Counted from the first letter of the stretch, positions 29,909 through 39,631 are shown. The stretch: 64,000 nucleotides of DNA from Luteolibacter yonseiensis (GCF_016595465.1 NZ_JAENIK010000012.1:868001-932000); one strand, 5' to 3'. Program-made: numbers and translations. Notes: a model not told the origin generated them from the letters alone.

Positions 29909-32900
29909 ATGATCAAGTGGATTCTCCAGAAAATCGTCGGCAGCAAGAACCAGCGCGAAGTGCGCCGCATCCGCCCGACGGTGGCCCGCATCAATGAAAT
30001 TGAAGAGGCCCTGCAGCGCGAGCCTGTCGAAAAACTGCGTGAATTCACGGCGAAATGGCAGGCGGACCTCGCCCGCTACCACGTCCTTGACGCGCCGCCG
30101 AAGCCGGTTGTCCAGCGGATGGATGAGTCCGAACTGCGCGCCACCGCCCAAGCGTTGGAAGTCCGCATCGCCGCCCTGCGTGGTGAATTTTCCTCCCTTC
30201 CTTCCACAGTGCTTGCGACGGCGGAGTCCATCGAGGCTGCCAAGGCAGCCTTCCATGAGGTCGAAGCGGAGTTCCCGAGATCCCGTGCGAAGTATTTGGA
30301 AAAAATCCTGCCGGAAGCCTACGCCGTGGTCAAAAACGGCGCGCGACGCATGTGTGGCAGCGAGATTCTCGTCAACGACCACACGCTGAAATGGGAAATG
30401 ATCCATTTCGACGTACAGCTCATCGGCGGCATCGCCCTTCATCGTGGCATGATCGCGGAAATGCAGACCGGCGAGGGCAAGACCCTGGTTGCGACCCTAC
30501 CCGTCTACCTGAACGCTCTGACCGGCCTCGGAGTCCACGTCGTCACAGTCAACGACTACCTCGCCAAACGGGACTCGGAATGGATGGGTTCCCTCTTCCG
30601 CTTCCTCGGCCTGACCGTCGGCACCATCCAGAACCAGATGCCCCCATGGGAGCGCCGCTCCGAGTATGCGTGCGACATCACCTACGGCACGAACGCCGAA
30701 TTCGGCTTCGACTACCTGCGTGACAACGGAATGGCCTCCACCAAGGACGAACAGGTCCAGCGCGGCCACTACCTCGCCATCATCGACGAAGTGGACTCCA
30801 TCCTCATCGACGAGGCCCGCACGCCGCTGATCATTTCCGGTCCCTCCACCCAGTCGTCCCACCAGTTCGACAAATACAAGCCGCTCGTCGAGAGGCTGGT
30901 GAAGAAGCAGACCGAGCTTTGCAACCAGCTCGCCGCCGAGGCCAAGCAGATGCTCGATTCCGGCGACACCGTCGGAGCGGGCCGCGCGCTCTACAAGATC
31001 AAGCTCGGCCAACCGCGCAACCGCCAGCTCATGCGCTTCATGGAGGAGCCCGAGATGCGCAAGCTGCTCGAAAAATCCGAGCTTTCCTTCCACCAGGACG
31101 CACAAAAGAAGGAACTTTTCGCCCTCAAGGAAGAACTCTATTTCATCATCGATGAAAAAGGTCACGACTCCGACCTCATGGAGATCGGCCGTGAATATCT
31201 CTCCCCCGGCGATCCGGAATCCTTCACCCTGCCCGACCTCGGCACCCTCTACGCGGATATCGATACGAACCGCGAACTCACCGACGAGCAGCGGATCCTC
31301 GCAAAGGAAGACCTTCAGGTGCGGATGGATTCCCAAGCGGAGAAAATCCACAACATCTCACAGCTCCTCAAGGCTTACTGCGTGTTCGAAAAGGACGTGC
31401 AATACGTGGTGAAGGACGACAAGGTCATCATCGTCGATGAGAACACGGGCCGCGAAATGCCGGGCCGCCGTTGGTCAGACGGCCTCCATCAGGCCGTGGA
31501 AGCGAAGGAAAACGTCTCCATCGAAAAGGAGACCCAGACCTTCGCCACCATCACGATCCAGAACTACTTCCGTCTTTATCAGAAGCTCGCGGGCATGACC
31601 GGCACCGCCGAAACAGAAGCCGCGGAGTTCCATGACATCTACCGTCTCGACGTGCTTCCGATCCCGACGAACACGCCGAACATCCGGATCGACGACAACG
31701 ACCAGGTGTTCAAGACACGCCGCGAAAAATTCAACGCTGTTATCGCGAAAATCGAGGAAGCGAACGCCAAGGGCCAGCCCGTGCTCGTCGGCACCGCGTC
31801 TGTCGAATCTTCGGAAACCCTTTCCCGCATGCTCAAGCGTGCGAAGATCGCCCACTCCGTGCTGAACGCCAAGTTCCACGCGCAGGAAGCGGAAATCGTC
31901 TCCGCCGCAGGACAGCTCGGGGCGGTCACCGTCTCCACCAACATGGCGGGCCGGGGAACCGACATCAAGCTCGGCGCGGGTGTGCCGGAAGCGGGCGGAC
32001 TGTTTGTCATCGGCACCGAACGTCACCAGAACCGCCGGATCGACCGCCAGCTCCGCGGCCGTTGCTCGCGCCAAGGTGATCCGGGCCGCTCGCAGTTCTT
32101 CATTTCATTCGAGGACGACCTCATGCGGAACTTCGCCGCGGCGGACAAGATGACCGCCATGATGGAGCGCTTCGGCATGAAAGAGGGAGAAGCCCTCGAA
32201 CACTCGTGGTTGAACCGCTCGGTGGAAACCGCCCAGAAGCGTGTCGAACAACGCGACTACACCGGCCGCAAGCGCGTTCTCGATTTCGACGACGTGATGA
32301 ACTTCCAGCGCGAGGTCGTTTACGGCTATCGCAACGAGGTGCTCACCACCGAGGTCCCGCGTGACCTCGTCAACGAGATCATCGACGAAACCATCCCTGC
32401 CAAGGTCCGGGAATATCTCTCCGACCGCGACCAGGACACCCCCGACTACAACGAGCTGATGCACTGGGTGAACGCCACCCTGCCCGTCAATGTGACCGAG
32501 GGGGATTTCCTCAACGCCCAGAACGAGGAGGCGATCTCCGCGCTCCTCGTGGACAAGGTCAAGGAGGCCTATGGCATCCGTGTCGGCGACCTGCCGATGG
32601 AAGTGCTGGACCAGGAGGAGCGCCGCATGGTGCTTGTCGCCATCGACAAGCAATGGCAGGCCCACCTCTACAACATGGACGCCCTCCGGGAAGGTGTCGG
32701 TCTCCGCGCCCAAGGTCAGAAGGATCCTCTCGTGGAATACAAGAACGAGGCATACAACCTCTTCGTCACCCTGATGGACTCCATCAAGCAGGAAGCGCTG
32801 CAAAACCTCTTCCGCTCGGCCGCGAACCTCGAAGCCTTCCTGCGCCAGCTCCACAGCGCCCCGCAGGAACTCCACGGCGGCGAAGCCGCGCTGACCCACG

Positions 32901-33112
32901 ACAACGTCGCCACCTCAGGCAGCTCCGAAAATCTCGACCCTTCCGCGCTTCCTTCACCGGAAGGCACCAAGCTCAAGCTGAATCTGCCCAAGCGGAAGCC
33001 GAGCTTCTCGATCGAGACCACCGGTCGCAACGCCGCCTGCCCATGCGGCTCCGGCAAGAAGTTCAAGGATTGCTGCGGAAAAGAAGAGGAGTCACAGGGC
33101 GAGGTGATCTGA
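29909..33112 (+). CDS. secA: Preprotein translocase ATPase SecA
   Basis: 1067 residues, longer than the 901 of E. coli. Walker A is at about 187 (MQTGEGKTLVATLP), the DEVD-box at about 293 (IIDEVDSILIDEARTPLI), and the helical scaffold and second ATPase domain follow with GRGTDIKLG and QLRGRCSRQGDPG. The C-terminus ends with the zinc-binding SEC-C motif CPCGSGKKFKDCC, usually for SecB or ribosome contact. The extra length is mainly in the preprotein cross-linking region (about 310-480), where a lysine/glutamate-rich helical insertion is seen, a feature shared with Bacteroidota and Planctomycetota. SecA drives post-translational export through SecYEG. Confidence 0.96.
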   Translation: MIKWILQKIVGSKNQREVRRIRPTVARINEIEEALQREPVEKLREFTAKWQADLARYHVLDAPPKPVVQRMDESELRATAQALEVRIAALRGEFSSLPSTVLATAESIEAAKAAFHEVEAEFPRSRAKYLEKILPEAYAVVKNGARRMCGSEILVNDHTLKWEMIHFDVQLIGGIALHRGMIAEMQTGEGKTLVATLPVYLNALTGLGVHVVTVNDYLAKRDSEWMGSLFRFLGLTVGTIQNQMPPWERRSEYACDITYGTNAEFGFDYLRDNGMASTKDEQVQRGHYLAIIDEVDSILIDEARTPLIISGPSTQSSHQFDKYKPLVERLVKKQTELCNQLAAEAKQMLDSGDTVGAGRALYKIKLGQPRNRQLMRFMEEPEMRKLLEKSELSFHQDAQKKELFALKEELYFIIDEKGHDSDLMEIGREYLSPGDPESFTLPDLGTLYADIDTNRELTDEQRILAKEDLQVRMDSQAEKIHNISQLLKAYCVFEKDVQYVVKDDKVIIVDENTGREMPGRRWSDGLHQAVEAKENVSIEKETQTFATITIQNYFRLYQKLAGMTGTAETEAAEFHDIYRLDVLPIPTNTPNIRIDDNDQVFKTRREKFNAVIAKIEEANAKGQPVLVGTASVESSETLSRMLKRAKIAHSVLNAKFHAQEAEIVSAAGQLGAVTVSTNMAGRGTDIKLGAGVPEAGGLFVIGTERHQNRRIDRQLRGRCSRQGDPGRSQFFISFEDDLMRNFAAADKMTAMMERFGMKEGEALEHSWLNRSVETAQKRVEQRDYTGRKRVLDFDDVMNFQREVVYGYRNEVLTTEVPRDLVNEIIDETIPAKVREYLSDRDQDTPDYNELMHWVNATLPVNVTEGDFLNAQNEEAISALLVDKVKEAYGIRVGDLPMEVLDQEERRMVLVAIDKQWQAHLYNMDALREGVGLRAQGQKDPLVEYKNEAYNLFVTLMDSIKQEALQNLFRSAANLEAFLRQLHSAPQELHGGEAALTHDNVATSGSSENLDPSALPSPEGTKLKLNLPKRKPSFSIETTGRNAACPCGSGKKFKDCCGKEEESQGEVI

Positions 33113-33165
33113 ATTGGATCCCCCGGTCCGCTCCTAAGGCTCCGCTTGTCGCCGGTCCCTGTCAG

Positions 33166-33202
33166 AGACCAGCTCCCTTTTTGGCAATAGGGAGCAAGGT
33201 CT
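33166..33202. terminator. Hairpin between convergent secA and signal-peptidase-like gene
   Basis: AGACC-A-GCTCCCT (33166-33178) pairs with AGGGAGC-AA-GGTCT (33189-33202), a 12-base-pair stem with one bulge. The position between two stop codons suggests a bidirectional terminator; the T-tract is weak. Confidence 0.5.
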
Positions 33203-33256
33203 GATTCACCGGATACCCGTGGAGCAAGTCTCTTGCTTTCGCCTTCTCGTGGAATC

Positions 33257-33745
33257 CTAGTGTTTGAAAGGCAACTTTCCGACAACCAACCTGAGAGGAA
33301 GCGGTCCGGTGTAACGGCTGTCCAACGATTCGCGGGGATTGTCTCCCAAGAGATAAACACAATCGGAGGGAATTTTCGTAAGGAAAGGCCGGTCCTTGAT
33401 ATCATCAACCCTGAATCCGGAGGGCATCTTGATCGGTATGGCCCCGATGCTGATTCCCGCCGCCGATCCCGATATCGATTCACCGGGCAACCCCACCACA
33501 CGCCTGGCTCTCAGGGTAGGAGGTGTTCGGCCATCGCTATAGATCACAATATCAAACCGTTTGATTTCTTTTCTATAATTCTCGGACAGCCGTGCCACCG
33601 TCCGTTCGCCATCAGCGATGGTGGGTTCCATTGCTTTTCCGGGAATCATGAAAAGCCTGTATCCGCTCAAATAGAGCGAAAAAAAGCAGATCGACGGGCC
33701 TAGCACGCACACGGTTGCGAAGAGGATCAGGGGCCATTTTTTCAT
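33257..33745 (-). CDS. Signal peptidase I homologue lacking both catalytic residues
   Basis: 162 residues from MKKWPLILFATV (33745). One N-terminal membrane helix and the S26 boxes are clear: box B reads IPGKAMEPT, box D reads ARRVVGLPGE, box E reads LLGDNPRESLDSR. In active enzymes the Ser before Met in box B is the nucleophile and the Lys at the start of box D is the general base. Here they are Ala38 (GCA) and Arg81 (AGG). Box E, which supports the fold, is intact. The protein is therefore predicted to fold like signal peptidase I but not to cut. It lies next to secA in convergent orientation. It might regulate export or bind signal peptides. Confidence 0.85.
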   Translation of the reverse strand: MKKWPLILFATVCVLGPSICFFSLYLSGYRLFMIPGKAMEPTIADGERTVARLSENYRKEIKRFDIVIYSDGRTPPTLRARRVVGLPGESISGSAAGISIGAIPIKMPSGFRVDDIKDRPFLTKIPSDCVYLLGDNPRESLDSRYTGPLPLRLVVGKLPFKH

Positions 33746-33977
33746 ATTCGTTCGGCTATGGGGGGAACAGGATGATATCAGGCCGGGTTCGGTCTCCATC
33801 CACTCGTTCTCACGGACCGTGACCTGCTGTTATTCAAGTTTGGGACACAATTCCCTGATCCGTGCAAGCTCCATCCATCATCTGAAATCATCATTCATCA
33901 AATTTCCCTGGCCTGGGTCCGCCTTGTGAAGGAATGGACGCTTGAGTATCGCGAGGATCCCGTCGTTTGATCCCCCC

Positions 33978-34706
33978 ATGCGACTCGACCGTTACCTCAT
34001 CCGCCGGGGCACCCATTCCGGTAAGGAAGTCGCACGGCTGCTGGCTGAACAATCCGTGCGGGTGGATGGGGAAATAGAGACCAGCGGCCTGCGGAAAATC
34101 GACCGTTTCAGCCGGATCGAGCTGGGTGATGAAATCCTGCAGGCACAGGAGGCGGTCTATCTCATGCTGCACAAGCCTGCCGGCTACCTCAGCGCGACGA
34201 TCGATCCGCTCCATCCCACCGTCATCGACCTGATCAACCATCCCCTGAAAGACGAATTGCATCTCGCAGGGCGGCTGGACCGTGCAACGACCGGTCTGGT
34301 CCTGCTCACCAACGACGGACGCTGGTCGAAAGGCGTGACCGAACCGAAGGAAGAAATTTCCAAGGTTTACCGGGTGAAAACACGCGATCCCATTTCTCCG
34401 GCAACCGCCGCCATTTTCGCCGCCGGAATCTACTTCGCTTACGAGGACCTGACTACACGCCCTGCGGTGTTGGAAATTCTTGATGACCACCAGGCTCTGC
34501 TGACCCTCCACGAGGGGCGCTACCACCAGGTGAAGCGCATGTTCCACGCGGTGGGAAACCAGGTGGTGGGCTTGCACCGCGAAAGCATCGGGCCACTGGT
34601 GTTGGCACCACTGCCAGAGGGAGAGTATCGTCATCTGGCAAAAGATGAAATCTCGTATTTCATTCCAGATCATCCATCGCGGACCTTTACAGTCCGCCCC
34701 ATTTGA
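33978..34706 (+). CDS. RsuA-family pseudouridine synthase
   Basis: 242 residues started at MRLDRYLIRRG (33978), which opens the N-terminal S4 RNA-binding domain (2-60). The catalytic Asp101 is in GRLDRATTGLVLLTND, the RsuA/RluB/RluE-type motif. The C-terminal part (EGRYHQVKRMFHAVGN) matches the small-subunit enzyme RsuA, which makes pseudouridine 516 in 16S rRNA. The length is close to E. coli RsuA (231). RluE or RluF are alternatives, but the S4 domain argues against RluE. An upstream in-frame ATG at 33942 adds 12 unlike residues. Confidence 0.88.
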   Translation: MRLDRYLIRRGTHSGKEVARLLAEQSVRVDGEIETSGLRKIDRFSRIELGDEILQAQEAVYLMLHKPAGYLSATIDPLHPTVIDLINHPLKDELHLAGRLDRATTGLVLLTNDGRWSKGVTEPKEEISKVYRVKTRDPISPATAAIFAAGIYFAYEDLTTRPAVLEILDDHQALLTLHEGRYHQVKRMFHAVGNQVVGLHRESIGPLVLAPLPEGEYRHLAKDEISYFIPDHPSRTFTVRPI

Positions 34707-34719
34707 CGAACATGCGGGC

Positions 34720-35706
34720 ATGAGATTCACCCGTATGCTCGCCCGTCTGGTCCCCGCCCTCGCCCTGACCCTCAACGCCACCGCCGCTCCCGATGCGAAG
34801 AAAGGAGGCAACCCGGTGTTCCCCGGATGGTATGCGGACCCGGAAGGCATCATCTTCGACAAGACCTACTGGATATTCCCGACCTTCTCCGCTCCATACG
34901 ACCAGCAGATCCACTTCGACGCGTTTTCCTCCGACGATCTCGTGAAGTGGAAAAAGCACGAAAACATTCTCACCAACAAGGAGATCAAATGGGCGAACCG
35001 CGCGATGTGGGCACCGTCGATCATCAAGAAGGATGACAAGTATTTCCTCTTTTTCGGTGCGAACGACATTCAGAACGACGAACAACCGGGCGGCATCGGC
35101 ATTGCCGTCGCAGACAAGCCGCAGGGTCCCTACAAGGACTACCTCGGCAAGCCGCTCGTCGACAAATTCCACAACGGCGCGCAACCCATCGACCAGTTCG
35201 TCTTCAGGGACGCCGATGGTTCGCACTACCTGATCTATGGCGGCTGGAGGCACTGCAACATCGCCAAGCTCAAGGACGACTTCACCGGCTTCATCCCCCA
35301 GGCGGACGGAACGATTTTCAAGGAAATCACCCCGCAGGGATACGTCGAGGGGCCGTTCATGTTCATCCGCGGCGGGAAATACTATTTCATGTGGTCGGAA
35401 GGCGGCTGGACCGGCCCGGACTACTGCGTAGCCTATGCCATCGCGGATTCCCCGTTCGGTCCCTTCAAACGGATCGCGAAGGTGCTCGAACAAGACCCGG
35501 CGATCGCCAACGGAGCGGGGCACCACTCGGTGATCCACGTGCCGGGCAAGGACCGCTGGTTCGCGGTCTATCACCGGCGTCCCATCACGGAGAAGGGCGC
35601 GAACTCGCGTGAGACGTGCATCGAGGAAATGTTCTTCGACGAAGAGGGCCATATCAAACCCATCAAGATCACCACCGAAGGGGTGAAGGCGCTGAAGATT
35701 GATTGA
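34720..35706 (+). CDS. Secreted GH43 family glycosidase
   Basis: 328 residues with a signal peptide (LARLVPALALTLNATA). The three GH43 acids are Asp40 (WYADPEG), Asp158 (PIDQFVF) and Glu210 (YVEGPF). The pattern RAMWAPSIIKKDDKYFLFF and MWSEGGWTGPDYCVAYA fits the alpha-L-arabinofuranosidase or beta-xylosidase branch, not the endo-arabinanase type at 7.4 kb. It probably releases arabinose or xylose from plant hemicellulose or pectin side chains. It starts 13 bases after the RsuA gene; an in-frame opening from 34645 would overlap that gene and is not favoured. Confidence 0.87.
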   Translation: MRFTRMLARLVPALALTLNATAAPDAKKGGNPVFPGWYADPEGIIFDKTYWIFPTFSAPYDQQIHFDAFSSDDLVKWKKHENILTNKEIKWANRAMWAPSIIKKDDKYFLFFGANDIQNDEQPGGIGIAVADKPQGPYKDYLGKPLVDKFHNGAQPIDQFVFRDADGSHYLIYGGWRHCNIAKLKDDFTGFIPQADGTIFKEITPQGYVEGPFMFIRGGKYYFMWSEGGWTGPDYCVAYAIADSPFGPFKRIAKVLEQDPAIANGAGHHSVIHVPGKDRWFAVYHRRPITEKGANSRETCIEEMFFDEEGHIKPIKITTEGVKALKID

Positions 35707-35809
35707 CAGGGCCTTTCAGGGCGGGGTTGGCCACCGGCCAGCCCCTCTACCACCCTCCACCAAGGGCCCCGGCCCGGACTGATGACCACGGAAAAACCGG
35801 TGCGGCCGG

Positions 35810-38215
35810 TCACTTCGGCAGACCGCTCAGGATGCTTTCCCAACGTTTCCTGAAGGCCGTGCTGGTGGTCGACAACTGGACGGCGGCGTTCAGCGCGCGT
35901 TCGCGGTTTCCCGCAAGCCAGTCGAAGCAGATCGCATATTCGTGGCGGCGGAGCCGTTCCGGTTCACTCTTCGAGTTCTTCACGAAATAGCGGTGGAGAT
36001 AGATGAGCGCGTCCGGCGAAAAGTCCTCCCATTTCGCAGGGCGTATCTGGCCATCCGTCCCGGTGACGGTGAGCATGCCGAGCACGGTGCTGGAAATCCT
36101 CCGCACGGTTTCGCCGGATTTCATGAGAAACTCGCCTTCCGCGGGTTCACGGGTGAGATCTGTCTCCAAATCCCCCAGGAAGACGGCACAGGCTTCCGTG
36201 ACCATGATCAGCGAGGCGCGGGACGCTCCTTCCGGGTCGATCGTAAGAGATTTCAGATAGGCAACCCCTTCGGAAAATTGGCAATGTTTCGCGAATTCCT
36301 CGAGCTTGGCCAAGGGAGTTTTTTCATCCCCAGTGACCGGCTCCGGTTCAGCCTCCGGGGCGGCGGCCGGAAGGACGGCGGGTTTCGGATTTCTGAGGAG
36401 TTTGGCGTGTCTCGCGAGATCGAGCTGCCACGCCCTCACATCGAAGCGCGCGCGTCCCCGGGTTTTCAATTTGGCGAGGATGCCGTCGAGATCATTTCTC
36501 GCAGCCTCACAACCCGCCAGATCGGCGGGAAATTCCTCAAAAACAGGTGCCGTCAACGCCTGACGATCCTCCAGATATTCCCGTGCCAGGTTCTGATAGA
36601 TGCCGAGCCACGATTCATCCGGAGAGATTTTCGCGGCGGCCACGGCGTCGAAAAAGACGCTCGCCTCCCCGGGCATGCCCTGTTCCCAATTTTTCAAACC
36701 CGCGAGCATCCATCCGATGACATGTGCCGCGTCGCCGGGGGAGAAATCAATATCCTTCGCAGGGATTCCCGGACGCTCGTCGATTTTTTCGAGCATGATC
36801 AGCAGTCCTGATGAAATTTTCCGCTCGTCAGGCAGGCCCGACGCATGGACGGCCGTCGCTTGTGCCCGCTCTTTCGCCGCGTTGGATTTTCCATCCAGAA
36901 GCAAGGCGAGCACGGCTTCGACTCCCGCCCAGGTCCGCGTGGGTTCCTGCAGCGACGGATTTTCGCTCAACGCGATGAATGCAGGAGCGGATTTCTCATA
37001 GTCCCGCGCTTCCGTGGCGGCCCGGGCCTCCCGGTAGCTCTTCGCGATTTCCACGGCTGCGGCGGGATTCGAGGATGGAACCGCAGGTGATGTCGTGGAT
37101 GAGAGCGGCTTTTCCATGTCGCGGGCGGGTTCCTCGCGGGTGATCCACCAGATCCCTGCGGATGCGGCTCCCAACAACACCACAGCTGCGGCACCGAGAG
37201 TGACATACTCTCCCTGTTTTTTCTTCGCCCTCCGGCGTGCGGCGTTGGCGGACGACTCCGCGGAATCGGCGTTGCCCGATTTCAATCTTTTCAGAGCGCT
37301 CTCCAACTGGCCGATCATCTCGTCATACGACGCGTAACGGTCCCTCGGCTGATAGGCCATCGCGCGTTCGACGATCCGGCAGGTGCCTTCCGACAAGGTG
37401 GGGTCCGCGGTGCCGAGCGGGATGACCTGTTTCTTCGCCTCCCGCAGGATGTCCGTGGCCATCGTCTCCTCACCACAGGAAGGGTAACCCGCCAGGGCAT
37501 GATAAAGGGTGGCGCCAAAAGCATAGATGTCCGAACGGAAATCCTCCGCATCCCCCTCGATGGTCTCCGGCGGAACATAGTACGGTGTCGCCCACAACTC
37601 CGCCGCCTTCGCTTTCCCCCCTTGCGTGACAAGAGCCAGTCCGAAGTCCACGAGCTTGGCGTGTCCCTCGGCGTCCAACAGGATGTTGCCGGGCTTCACG
37701 TCCCGATGGATCAGGCCCGCCGCGTGCGCGGCCTTCAGTCCTTGGGCGACCTGGATGGCGAGAGGAAGCATCTCGATTTCCGGGATCTTCCCGCGCTCGC
37801 GGATCTGGTGCTCGAAATGTCCGCCCGGAACGAGTTCCATGGCGATGTAGAAACGATCGAAGGATTTTCCCGTCCGCAGCACCCGCACGACATGGGGATG
37901 GCTGAACGAAGCCGTGATGCGCGCCTCCTCCTCGAAGGCCGCGATGCGCTTCTCATCCGCCGAGTAGTCCTCGCTGAGAATCTTCAACGCCACCTCGCGG
38001 TCGAGCGTGTTGTCGTGGGCGACGAAAACCATGCTCATGCCGCCCGCCGCGTGCCGGCGGACCAGCGTGTAGGGGCCGAATTCGCGTTTGACGCGCGTGT
38101 GTTTGCCGCAGGTCGGACACTCGACATTGGAAAATGGAGCGACAGCGGCGACGTTCATCGGGTTTCCACAGGAATGACAGTAGGCGATGATTTCGGTGCG
38201 CTCCGGCATGGGCAT
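35810..38215 (-). CDS. Transmembrane Ser/Thr protein kinase with N-terminal zinc ribbon
   Basis: 801 residues. Cys13/Cys16 (CHSC) and Cys33/Cys36 (CPTC) form a zinc-ribbon-like knot. The kinase domain (about 47-320) has the invariant Lys78 (VALKIL), the catalytic loop HRDVKPGNILL (Asp172) and DFGLAL (Asp190), so it looks active. One membrane helix lies near 340-360. The C-terminal 440 residues are mainly helical, TPR-like, and would be extracytoplasmic; its ligand is unknown. This PknB-like architecture is common in Planctomycetota and Verrucomicrobiota. It is divergent from the RluD-type gene with only 14 bases between the start codons, so the two promoters must overlap coding sequence. Confidence 0.9.
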   Translation of the reverse strand: MPMPERTEIIAYCHSCGNPMNVAAVAPFSNVECPTCGKHTRVKREFGPYTLVRRHAAGGMSMVFVAHDNTLDREVALKILSEDYSADEKRIAAFEEEARITASFSHPHVVRVLRTGKSFDRFYIAMELVPGGHFEHQIRERGKIPEIEMLPLAIQVAQGLKAAHAAGLIHRDVKPGNILLDAEGHAKLVDFGLALVTQGGKAKAAELWATPYYVPPETIEGDAEDFRSDIYAFGATLYHALAGYPSCGEETMATDILREAKKQVIPLGTADPTLSEGTCRIVERAMAYQPRDRYASYDEMIGQLESALKRLKSGNADSAESSANAARRRAKKKQGEYVTLGAAAVVLLGAASAGIWWITREEPARDMEKPLSSTTSPAVPSSNPAAAVEIAKSYREARAATEARDYEKSAPAFIALSENPSLQEPTRTWAGVEAVLALLLDGKSNAAKERAQATAVHASGLPDERKISSGLLIMLEKIDERPGIPAKDIDFSPGDAAHVIGWMLAGLKNWEQGMPGEASVFFDAVAAAKISPDESWLGIYQNLAREYLEDRQALTAPVFEEFPADLAGCEAARNDLDGILAKLKTRGRARFDVRAWQLDLARHAKLLRNPKPAVLPAAAPEAEPEPVTGDEKTPLAKLEEFAKHCQFSEGVAYLKSLTIDPEGASRASLIMVTEACAVFLGDLETDLTREPAEGEFLMKSGETVRRISSTVLGMLTVTGTDGQIRPAKWEDFSPDALIYLHRYFVKNSKSEPERLRRHEYAICFDWLAGNRERALNAAVQLSTTSTAFRKRWESILSGLPK

Positions 38216-38229
38216 ATGCTATCTACGCG

Positions 38230-39222
38230 ATGGAGCCGTGGAAACTTGAAACTTGCGGCAGTTTTTCCTACGGAGAGAATCGCGACGTGGAAATCCAAGT
38301 CGAAGACAGTCCGGGCGAGCGCATCGATGCGTTTCTCGCCGCACGCCTCTCGGAGCTGTCGCGCTCGCGCATCCAGACCCTCATCCGCGAGCAATACATC
38401 CAGGTGAACGGACACCCGGCCAAACCGCGCGACTCCGTCAAGCTCGGCGACCGCATCACCATCGTTCTGCCGGAAGCGGTGCCGCTGGACAACGCCCCCC
38501 AGGACATCCCCCTGGACATCATTTTTGAAGACGACGACCTCGTGGTCCTGAACAAGGCGTCCGGGATGGTCGTCCACCCCGCTCCGGGCAATCCGGACGG
38601 CACGCTGGTGAACGCGCTGCTCCATCATTGCAAGGGCAGGCTCTCCGGCATCGGCGGAGTCGAGCGGCCGGGAATCGTCCATCGCCTGGACAAGGACACC
38701 TCCGGCTGCCTGGTTGTCGCGAAATCCGACGTCGCGCACCAATCGCTCGTGAACCAGTTTTCCGAACGCAGCACGATGGAGAAGCTCTACCTCGCCGTCG
38801 CCCAAGGCATCCCGAAACCGGAGAAAGACACTATCTTCACCCACATCGGCCGCCACCCGGTGAACCGCCAGAAGATGGCGGTCGTCAATCCACCCGGCGG
38901 GAAAACAGCCATCACCGACTACGAGATCCTCGCGACGGACGCCGCCACCCTCACCTCGCTGGTGCTCTGCCACCTCCACACCGGCCGCACCCACCAGATC
39001 CGCGTCCACATGCACCACAAGGGCACTCCGCTCGTCGGAGACCCGATCTACGGAAAACCCAGCAAGGCGTCGGAACAAACCGGCCGGCTCATGCTCCATG
39101 CGTGGCGGCTCGGCTTCCAGCACCCGGTCACGGGCAAGAACATGAAATTCGAAGCTCCCATCCCGCCGGAATACAACCAGTGGCTCGATCTCCCGGGTGG
39201 AAAAGCGCTTCCGCACCACTGA
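38230..39222 (+). CDS. RluD-type 23S rRNA pseudouridine synthase
   Basis: 330 residues. An S4 domain (about 31-85) is followed by the RluA-family catalytic domain: Asp154 in HRLDKDTSG, preceded by VLNKASGMVVHPAPG and followed by LHTGRTHQIRVHMHHKG. The length and domain order fit RluD, which makes pseudouridines 1911, 1915 and 1917 in helix 69 of 23S rRNA. The first 20 residues before the S4 domain are unusual; an alternative GTG start lies at about 38287 (VEIQVEDSPGERID). The next gene starts 21 bases on. Confidence 0.9.
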   Translation: MEPWKLETCGSFSYGENRDVEIQVEDSPGERIDAFLAARLSELSRSRIQTLIREQYIQVNGHPAKPRDSVKLGDRITIVLPEAVPLDNAPQDIPLDIIFEDDDLVVLNKASGMVVHPAPGNPDGTLVNALLHHCKGRLSGIGGVERPGIVHRLDKDTSGCLVVAKSDVAHQSLVNQFSERSTMEKLYLAVAQGIPKPEKDTIFTHIGRHPVNRQKMAVVNPPGGKTAITDYEILATDAATLTSLVLCHLHTGRTHQIRVHMHHKGTPLVGDPIYGKPSKASEQTGRLMLHAWRLGFQHPVTGKNMKFEAPIPPEYNQWLDLPGGKALPHH

Positions 39223-39243
39223 ACAATCTCCCACATTCATCCT

Positions 39244-39507
39244 ATGAACGACGATCTCCTTCCCGACCTTCTCGCGGCCATCGAGCAACAGCTTGTCTCA
39301 CCCGAGACCCCTTATGTCTCCAACACACTCGACAGGCTTGTCGCGCTTGGCATCGAGGCCACCGAGGCGAAAACCCAGATCGCCCTCTGCCTCGGCGAGG
39401 AAATCGACAACATGAATGAGACGCGCAAACCTTTCAATGAAAAGGCCTACCGCGCGGCGTTGGATGAGCTGCCCTTTGAAGAAGAGAAAGACGGAGACCC
39501 GTCATGA
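39244..39507 (+). CDS. Small conserved-looking protein of unknown function
   Basis: 87 residues, acidic, helical, with no signal peptide: MNDDLLPDLLAAIEQQL, then ETPYVSNTLDRLVALG and IALCLGEEIDNM. I recognise no domain with a known function. Codon use matches its neighbours, and it follows the RluD-type gene closely, so it is probably real and cytoplasmic. The pattern of alternating helices and the phrase ALCLGEE resembles small helical proteins found in many bacteria whose role is not known. Confidence 0.65.
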   Translation: MNDDLLPDLLAAIEQQLVSPETPYVSNTLDRLVALGIEATEAKTQIALCLGEEIDNMNETRKPFNEKAYRAALDELPFEEEKDGDPS

Positions 39508-39631
39508 AAATTCCTCGCCGGTCGAAGGTGAAAAAGGGCGACAATAAGGCCGCCATTTTTCAAATGGAAGTTCCGGCCCTGATGATCCGGCAACCCCGCT
39601 CCTGAAACCCACAGGCCTCCCGCCGTTCGCG

